A DNA stretch of 34,145 nt from the NCBI GenBank assembly GCA_913030785.1, contig CAJWER010000003.1, positions 1 through 34,145 on the forward strand, in the 5' to 3' direction. The number at the start of each line of letters is the position of its first letter. Positions within the stretch are counted from its first letter, which is position 1. The notes under the pieces are model-generated. The model was not told where the DNA came from, did no database searches, and saw only the letters and a program-made list of their open reading frames with translations. This DNA is from an uncultured Chloroflexota bacterium. Its GTDB lineage: Bacteria > Chloroflexota > Dehalococcoidia > Lucifugimonadales > CAJWER01. Shown here piece after piece: positions 28,120 to 34,145 of the stretch. The translations under genes were made by a program, and so were the position numbers.

Positions 28120-30981
28120 GTGAAGTATCCATTGAGAACTCTGTCCATCGTAGTGGCTCTGGGGCTGCTGGTGGCTGCCATAGCGGCAGGCCCGGCCTTT
28201 TTAGGGTCACAGCCGGTGGAAGCCGCGACGGTAACCATCGCTGAGAACGACGTCGAGTTCGCCACGGCTGCCGGCGTTGATGTCAGCTCCGCCAAGCCGA
28301 ACTCGACGAGCACGATCTTTATCCGCGACGATGCCCTTGAGACCACCAAGAGTGGTACTGCGGTGTTCAGCGGAATCCCGACGGACTCGAAATTCTTTGA
28401 TATCGCCAACGGTGAGGCGGGTCCTACCGCGGCTAGCTCGACGGCATCAGGTGTGACTGTAGTGCTGACGGCGGCAGATTATGCCTCGTCTTCACCTAGC
28501 ACCACGCCGTTAACGGGCAACCCGACCGCCGTGGTCGGAACGGCCTCTTCTTTCGTCGTCGGCTCTGACGTGGATGCTGGAACGTTCACCGTCCTCGTGG
28601 CCGCTAACGCCACGACCACCGGTACCTTCTCGTATCACGTTCAGGACGTGTGGACCGGTACCGATTCCACTTTGCGGCGGGCCAAGATCATCAGTACCTC
28701 CGACCCCGCGGGCGAGTACGTCACCGTTACTGAGGTAGCGTCGGCCACCGACTCCACGGGCTCTGCAACGTCCAGAGTATTCAGCGGCCTCGTGTTCTTG
28801 TCCTCTGACGCGGCGACCCAGGGCACCAACAGCGACGGCGTGTGGGTACAGGACGCCGACACCCTGACGGTTCAGTACTTGGACTCTGCGGGGACGGTAG
28901 TGGACAGCGACACCGTGACCATTGACGGCGTCAAGCCCACTATCGCGGCAATCGTACCGGCGGACGGGAACGTTACCAACGTGGCGAACCCGACTGTCAC
29001 CTTTGACGTAACTGACTCGGGCTCAGGGATCTCGACGACCAACTTCGCCACCGACCTGACCTTGGCGATCAATGGGACAGCGGTCACGAACATCTCGTTC
29101 CAGGCCATCGCGGACGGGTTCCGAGCCATCTATGCCTCAGGCGTAGCTTGGACGACGGCGACTACTACTCTTGGTGGCTTTGCCATCACGGATAGCACGG
29201 AATTTAGCTTGACGATTACCGCTACAGACCAGGCGGGTAATACCCAGACGGTGGAGACCACCGCTGCTAACATCACGATTGACAAGACCGCTCCGGTCCT
29301 GTCGTCTGCCTCAACAGGCGCGGCGAATACAGCCATCGTGGTGACCTTCAGCGACACCGTGGGACTTGACGCAACGACAGTCGCTGCGTCCGACTTTACA
29401 ATCTCCGGCGGCGTGACCGTATCCGCCGCTGCGGTGGATGCCGACAACAAGAACGTGGTCAATCTGACAGTCTCCGCTATGGCTTCCGATTTGAAGCCAA
29501 CGGTTACAGTGTCGGGCGTTAGCGACACGGCCGGTAACGCGGTCGCTGCCGCCTCTGTGGTGACCGCTACTGACGGTGTGAAGGCTGTCCAGTCTTCAGT
29601 CACCGTTGACAAGAGTCTGGCCATTTTGGCCGATGTGGTGACGACCTCCCTCGGCACTGACGAGAAGATGGCCGTTGACTGGCCCATAATCACGTTCAAC
29701 GGTCCGAGTGGAGCGACCAACAACGGTGCGCTCACTGTGACGTCGCCAACGCCGAACAACTTTGAGGCCGCGGCAACGGTTGTTGCTGGCGATACGACGG
29801 GAACCTTCGGTGTAGCCATCCAGTCCAAGGATCTGGGTAACAACCTGACCGACAACTTGACGGATGTCACGGCGGAGACGCCGAGCATCAGCGGCGCGGT
29901 CCTGACGCTAGCTAACGGCCCTCTAGGTGACACAGACTTCAATGGTACCGTAGGTGCATCCGATGTCACCGTGTTCATGAACGCGACGACTACTGGCGTA
30001 CCATCGATTAGTGCCATTGACGCGAGTGCTAGGACCATCACCCTCGCGAGCCCGGCAACATCGACCGAGGCTTGGACGGTCACGTACAGCTATACGACGG
30101 ACACGGTCGAGATTGATCAGTCCGCCCCTACGGTGACCTTCGACCCCGATGGCACGGCGAGCGTGCAGAACCAGTCGCCGTTTGTCCGCCTCGTCTTTGA
30201 TGAGGATGAGTACCCCGGTGACAGCTACAAGACGGTAACGCTGACAAAGGCCTCGCTTACCGATCCGGCTGGCGTAGTCTCGGACGTCCTAGCCAGCTTC
30301 TCGACCGGTGACAACATTGAGTTCATCTGGTCGGCCACCGACTTGGCCTTGGGCGCCTACACCTTGAAGGTGAGCGCCACGGACACGGCGGGCAACGCCC
30401 TGACCGATGCTACTGGCACGTTTACCATAGCGAAGCGCACGGTTTCGCTGGCTATTAGGCCGGGCTGGAACCTCGTGTCCCTGCCCGATTCGCCGGCAGC
30501 GTCCGCAAACGGCGTGAACGACGTGTTCAGCTCCGATAAGATTGACGTGGTGCTTAGCTACGACGCGATTCGGAACAACTGGTTCAGCGCGACGCGGCAG
30601 TCAGATGGCACCCTGGGCAGGCCTGGTAGCGGCCTCGCTCTCGACACTGTGGCAACCGGCAAGGGCTACTGGGTCCATTCGACGGCGGTTGTATCGCTGA
30701 CGGTAGACGTACCTGGCCTCGCGCCGGGAGCGCCCGCACAGCCGCCGAGCTTTGCACAGACGAGGGGCTGGAACCTGGTGTCCTACACGACATCGGACCT
30801 GAGCGTGACCACGATTGATGTAGACAGCTACTTCACCGGCCTCGATTGGTCGAGGGCCTTTGGTTACGACAACGCGACGAACAAGTTTACGAGCCTGCTG
30901 CCGGATACTGCGGACACGGTGGCTCTGGGCAAGGCATACTGGGTATTCCTGAACAAGGCCGGTACGCTAGTTCCCCCGTAA
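28120..30981 (+). CDS. Large secreted S-layer/adhesin-like protein with Ig-like repeats, one dockerin-like Ca loop and two C-terminal GWNLVS domains
   Basis: Signal peptide LSIVVALGLLVAAIAAGPAFLGSQPVEA; repeated A(D/T)QAGN/TDTAGN Big-type strands; DTDFNGTVGASD; RPGWNLVSLP and TRGWNLVSYT, each followed by GKGYWVHS/GKAYWVFL. GTG start with AAGGGGG RBS. Confidence 0.85.
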   Translation: MKYPLRTLSIVVALGLLVAAIAAGPAFLGSQPVEAATVTIAENDVEFATAAGVDVSSAKPNSTSTIFIRDDALETTKSGTAVFSGIPTDSKFFDIANGEAGPTAASSTASGVTVVLTAADYASSSPSTTPLTGNPTAVVGTASSFVVGSDVDAGTFTVLVAANATTTGTFSYHVQDVWTGTDSTLRRAKIISTSDPAGEYVTVTEVASATDSTGSATSRVFSGLVFLSSDAATQGTNSDGVWVQDADTLTVQYLDSAGTVVDSDTVTIDGVKPTIAAIVPADGNVTNVANPTVTFDVTDSGSGISTTNFATDLTLAINGTAVTNISFQAIADGFRAIYASGVAWTTATTTLGGFAITDSTEFSLTITATDQAGNTQTVETTAANITIDKTAPVLSSASTGAANTAIVVTFSDTVGLDATTVAASDFTISGGVTVSAAAVDADNKNVVNLTVSAMASDLKPTVTVSGVSDTAGNAVAAASVVTATDGVKAVQSSVTVDKSLAILADVVTTSLGTDEKMAVDWPIITFNGPSGATNNGALTVTSPTPNNFEAAATVVAGDTTGTFGVAIQSKDLGNNLTDNLTDVTAETPSISGAVLTLANGPLGDTDFNGTVGASDVTVFMNATTTGVPSISAIDASARTITLASPATSTEAWTVTYSYTTDTVEIDQSAPTVTFDPDGTASVQNQSPFVRLVFDEDEYPGDSYKTVTLTKASLTDPAGVVSDVLASFSTGDNIEFIWSATDLALGAYTLKVSATDTAGNALTDATGTFTIAKRTVSLAIRPGWNLVSLPDSPAASANGVNDVFSSDKIDVVLSYDAIRNNWFSATRQSDGTLGRPGSGLALDTVATGKGYWVHSTAVVSLTVDVPGLAPGAPAQPPSFAQTRGWNLVSYTTSDLSVTTIDVDSYFTGLDWSRAFGYDNATNKFTSLLPDTADTVALGKAYWVFLNKAGTLVPP

Positions 30982-31027
30982 ACCGGGAGCATGATCGAAA
31001 CCGAATTAGTTAACGGGATAGGATAGT

Positions 31028-31068
31028 AAAGCCTCCCTCCTCCGTCATGGGGAGGGAGGCTTTTTTTT
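31028..31068 (+). terminator. Rho-independent terminator of the S-layer-like gene
   Basis: AAAGCCTCCCTCC-tccgtcatg-GGGAGGGAGGCTTTTTTTT. Confidence 0.92.
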
Positions 31069-31078
31069 GAGGAGCAAG

Positions 31079-33010
31079 ATGAGGGGACAGATTGTGGTGC
31101 GGCCAGTAGTGGCGTTTGTTGTGGCGGCGATTGCCGTCAGTGTTCTCGTTGAGGCCGCCATTGCGCAAGTGCCACCCATCCCTGCGATCTATTCGGGCAC
31201 AGCGACTGTTGGAGGCCAACTGGTTCCCGATGGTCAGTTCATCATTGGAAGGGTCGGAAACTACGAATCCGATCCGGCTTTCGTGCGTAGTGGGGCTTTC
31301 GACCTGGTCGTGGCTCCGCAAGACTCGAGTCTGATCAACCAAAAGTTGTCGTTTTTCCTCAGTGGCCAGGTTGAAGCGGACCGAACAGTTAATTTTGTGC
31401 CAGCCTCGGTAGATTTGGACTTTGATCTGGTATTTTCGAAGCTACCTGACCCGACGCCGACCCCGACCGCGACCCCTACGGCCACGCCGCGGACGGCGCC
31501 AACCATTGTCTATTCTGGTTCGATCATCGTTGCGGGAGGTGACGTACCCCCGGGGGCAACACTGGTGGCGAATTTGGGATCCTACCAATCAACTTCAGCC
31601 TCTATTGAAGGAAACAACTACAGGGCTTTGGTCGTTGACCCGCGGGACGGAGAACTGCTCGGTGAGCTGATTGTCTTTACGCTTAATGGATTCTCGGCTA
31701 CACAGGGTGTGACTTACGAAGAGGGCGGCCTGAGCCGCACTATGGATTTGATATTTATTGGATTGTCAGCGCCGACTCCGACATCCACTCCTTCACCTGT
31801 GGCGACGCCGACCCCAACTGCGACGCCTACACCCGTGCCGACACCTCCGGGAATTTTCATTTCTCCATCTGCAATTTCCGTTAATGAGACTGGTACGGGA
31901 AATGTTGGCACATTCACAGTGGCCCTTAATAGCCAGCCGACATCGGAAGTTGTCCTAGCTTTAACGCCGTCTGATTTAAGTGAGCTAACGACTAGCCCAA
32001 ATACAGTGACGTTCACGCAGAACGACTGGGCAGATGGACGAATTATTACTGTTTCTGGGGTTTTTGATGGCGTTAGTGACGGTAATCAGCTTGCTGAGAT
32101 TGAAATTTCAGTGGCCGAGAGTTCAAGCGCAGATGAATATGACAATGTTGGTTCTTCGGTAGTCGATGTTACTATCTTCGACGTTCCATGCGAATCGTCA
32201 GAAGGGTGCTGTGCTTCGCCATCTGCCCCGACACCTACACCATCGGTAGATTTTATAATTGGAGAGGAGGTTTCGGGCGATCTTTCTGTTGTTGGCGAGA
32301 TAGATATTTGGGAGTTCTACGCTGAATCAGAATCTCCGGTCGATATTTACATGTGGACACCTTTAGATGGAGTGCATGTTGATACTCTAGTTCGTTTGAG
32401 AGACCCGAATGGTCGTGAGGTTGCGTCAAATGACGATCGGAGTAGTGCCGTGGAACAAGCATTTACAGAGGGGATACTCAGCGTAGAGCCGTTTGGTCCG
32501 TATAACTCCGCTATTCTTCGTTTTAATCCTTCAGAAACCGGGGTTTATAGTTTATATGCCGGTTCATATGCGAATAGAGACCAGGGTGATTATCTTTTCA
32601 AGGTAGTTTGCGCACTCCCCCCGCCTCCTATTGAGGTACTTCCCATTTCGGTTGGAGAGGAAGTTTCGGGTGATTTGACCAGAAGCGGTGAAACAGACGA
32701 ATGGGCTTTCGAAGCGATAGCGGGTTCATCCGTAACTATTTATATGTGGACTCCAGTAGGTGGGCGATTCGTAGACACTTATTTGAGATTGAAGAACCCT
32801 GAGGGTATGCAAGTGGTATATAACGACGATTTTAGTTCCGCGGTTAACCGTGCCTTCGAGGATGGGTTATTGGCTGTCGGTCCAACGGGTTCGTTAAACT
32901 CAGCTATTATAGAACACCCTATATTGACGACCGGTATTTATACGATTGTTGCCGATACATATAGGAACGTAGGGATCGGGGATTACCGAATTAAATTGAT
33001 AACGCCGTAG
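31079..33010 (+). CDS. Secreted multidomain surface protein: two N-terminal repeats, TPTP linkers, Calx-beta-like domain, two PPC-like domains
   Basis: Signal peptide; DPTPTPTATPTATPRT and APTPTSTPSPVATPTPTATPTPVPTPP linkers; tandem GEEVSGDL...YMWTP...D.L/YLRL..P.G repeats. RBS GAGGAG at 31069, ATG 31079 favoured over upstream TTG 31067. Confidence 0.85.
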   Translation: MRGQIVVRPVVAFVVAAIAVSVLVEAAIAQVPPIPAIYSGTATVGGQLVPDGQFIIGRVGNYESDPAFVRSGAFDLVVAPQDSSLINQKLSFFLSGQVEADRTVNFVPASVDLDFDLVFSKLPDPTPTPTATPTATPRTAPTIVYSGSIIVAGGDVPPGATLVANLGSYQSTSASIEGNNYRALVVDPRDGELLGELIVFTLNGFSATQGVTYEEGGLSRTMDLIFIGLSAPTPTSTPSPVATPTPTATPTPVPTPPGIFISPSAISVNETGTGNVGTFTVALNSQPTSEVVLALTPSDLSELTTSPNTVTFTQNDWADGRIITVSGVFDGVSDGNQLAEIEISVAESSSADEYDNVGSSVVDVTIFDVPCESSEGCCASPSAPTPTPSVDFIIGEEVSGDLSVVGEIDIWEFYAESESPVDIYMWTPLDGVHVDTLVRLRDPNGREVASNDDRSSAVEQAFTEGILSVEPFGPYNSAILRFNPSETGVYSLYAGSYANRDQGDYLFKVVCALPPPPIEVLPISVGEEVSGDLTRSGETDEWAFEAIAGSSVTIYMWTPVGGRFVDTYLRLKNPEGMQVVYNDDFSSAVNRAFEDGLLAVGPTGSLNSAIIEHPILTTGIYTIVADTYRNVGIGDYRIKLITP

Positions 33011-33118
33011 GAACTAAGTAAAAGTCTGAGCCTTGTTTGGCGCGATTTCTAATGGAACTTCAATCTCTAGTTGGTGTCGATACTAGAGGTAAGAGTATCA
33101 ACGTACGTGATATACTTG

Positions 33119-33160
33119 ATAGGCTTAGTTATATTCCTATTGGCCGGCCTTTAAGCCTAT
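33119..33160 (+). promoter_or_regulatory. Hairpin in the archaellin upstream region
   Basis: ATAGGCTTA...TAAGCCTAT perfect 9-bp inverted repeat; a second one, CTCTAGT...ACTAGAG, lies at 33065-33088. Confidence 0.45.
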
Positions 33161-33243
33161 ATTCTGGTTCAGAAACTTTAGTAATTCTTGTTGTAATTGG
33201 TCCGAGGTTAACGCGGATGCAGATTAAGGAGAGGTTATTTTCG

Positions 33244-33891
33244 ATGGTTGACGGTTGTTTAAAAAAGACATTTTCTCGGTTTTGTAAAGATAGGTCAGGA
33301 ATCACAGGGTTGGAAACAGCCATTGTTTTAATAGCCTTCGTAGTCGTGGCGGCAGTATTTGCGTTTACTGTTCTTACGACTGGACTGTTCACATCAGAAA
33401 AAGCAAAAGAAACTGCTTTAGCTGGCGTAGCCACGACATCCTCGTCCATGACTATTAAAGGCAATATTATCGCTCGAGCAACGGCAGGGGCTAATCCAAC
33501 TGTTGAGGTCGTACGCGTGAAAGTGGCTACTGCAACAGGCGTGGAGCCAGTACTATTTGACCCTGAACAGATTTTGGTTACATATCAGGACGATAATAAC
33601 GTCGAGCAGCTTGCCTATCCTGGAGGGGCAACAGGCGTAATAACCACTGCAGCAACTGTAACAGCGTGTAAGAATAGAACTACACACACTTGGTGTTACG
33701 CTCGTGATGGAGCTGATTTATTGTTAGACCCGGGTGAAGTTAACGAACTGTATATATTCGTGGACGACCTTGCGACAAAGCTAGGGGCGAATAAGCAATT
33801 CACTGTAGAGATAATCCCACAAGATGGAGCAGTACTTAAATTTGAACGGAGGACTCCGCTTAGCTTATCTCCGGTGATGAACTTAAATTAA
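33244..33891 (+). CDS. Archaellin (archaeal-type flagellin, ArlB/FlaB-like) preprotein
   Basis: RBS AAGGAGAGG at 33226-33234; class III signal CKDRSG|ITGLETAIVLIAFVVVAAVFAFTVLTTGLFTSEKAKE; the conserved hydrophobic archaellin N-terminus and SSSMTIKGNIIARA follow-on. Confidence 0.9.
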   Translation: MVDGCLKKTFSRFCKDRSGITGLETAIVLIAFVVVAAVFAFTVLTTGLFTSEKAKETALAGVATTSSSMTIKGNIIARATAGANPTVEVVRVKVATATGVEPVLFDPEQILVTYQDDNNVEQLAYPGGATGVITTAATVTACKNRTTHTWCYARDGADLLLDPGEVNELYIFVDDLATKLGANKQFTVEIIPQDGAVLKFERRTPLSLSPVMNLN

Positions 33892-33941
33892 ATATATTGG
33901 TAAGTCTGCTCGTATATTCAATTAAATAGCTGTTCGGTATT

Positions 33942-33975
33942 ATTTAGCCGGGATAAGAATCTATTCCGGCTAAAT
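33942..33975 (+). terminator. Hairpin between archaellin and downstream ORF (terminator/attenuator-like)
   Basis: ATTTAGCCGGGATA-agaatc-TATTCCGGCTAAAT, 14-bp stem including one G-U, 10 outer bp perfect; followed by tgttt. Confidence 0.6.
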
Positions 33976-34016
33976 TGTTTAGACAGATCAAATGGTAATT
34001 ACAACAGAGGTATGGA

Positions 34017-34145
34017 ATGGTTCGTTCAGATGGAAGGCAAGATGATCGGCTTGAATCGCTTGAGTTAGAGTTCAATCTTCTTAAAACGGAGATTAGACAA
34101 ACCTTAATTGACGTAAAAGAGTTCGTCATGAAAGGAAGGTCAGTA
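34017..34145 (+). CDS. Start of a coiled-coil-like ORF, truncated by the window edge
   Basis: AGAGG RBS then ATG: MVRSDGRQDDRLESLELEFNLLKTEIRQTLIDVKEFVMKGRSV, no stop before the window end; heptad-like pattern. Confidence 0.6.
   Translation, partial: MVRSDGRQDDRLESLELEFNLLKTEIRQTLIDVKEFVMKGRSV

Noticed and set aside
29130-30083. 317-aa minus-strand ORF opposite the S-layer-like gene
   Set aside because: Shadow ORF of low-complexity Ala/Thr/Val-rich coding sequence; the plus-strand reading has a signal peptide, domain repeats and an RBS.
31447-31857. Tandem ccgacncc/acgcc repeats that could look like a CRISPR or minisatellite
   Set aside because: They encode Thr-Pro-rich linkers (TPTPTAT) in frame; no spacer structure.
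33037-33243. N-terminal extension of the archaellin from TTG 33037
   Set aside because: RBS AAGGAGAGG and the class III signal place the start at ATG 33244; the upstream segment contains inverted repeats.

Overview
This 34 kb window looks like a chromosomal segment of a Chloroflexota bacterium, possibly SAR202/Dehalococcoidia-like. That assignment is an inference from gene content and TPTP-linker surface proteins and was not tested by phylogeny. From left to right I read: the 5' end of recA (-); a class-I glutamine-amidotransferase-like pseudoenzyme; a DUF5343-like protein (-); gyrA; a lipoprotein M28 peptidase; ffh; a Gfo/Idh/MocA oxidoreductase with a C-terminal zinc ribbon; a CocE/NonD-type hydrolase; a HAD hydrolase; a full aa3/caa3 cytochrome oxidase locus (ctaA-ctaB-coxB[+cyt c]-coxA-coxC-coxD-ctaG-like-small TM-sco); a histidine phosphatase; a zinc-ribbon protein (-); a TIM-barrel glycosidase-like protein; an FAA hydrolase (-); pyrG; rho; a large secreted S-layer/adhesin-like protein behind a structured leader; a PPC/Calx-beta-like surface protein; and an archaellin (archaeal-type flagellin, ArlB/FlaB-like) gene. 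The archaellin is followed by a hairpin and the start of a coiled-coil ORF that runs off the window. The most exciting part is the right end (about 31.8-34.1 kb). It has an archaellin with a class III signal peptide, a sharp AT-rich composition shift that starts inside the preceding surface-protein gene, and several RNA hairpins. Together these look like the left edge of a horizontally acquired bacterial archaellum locus. No tRNA, rRNA, CRISPR or transposase was recognised.
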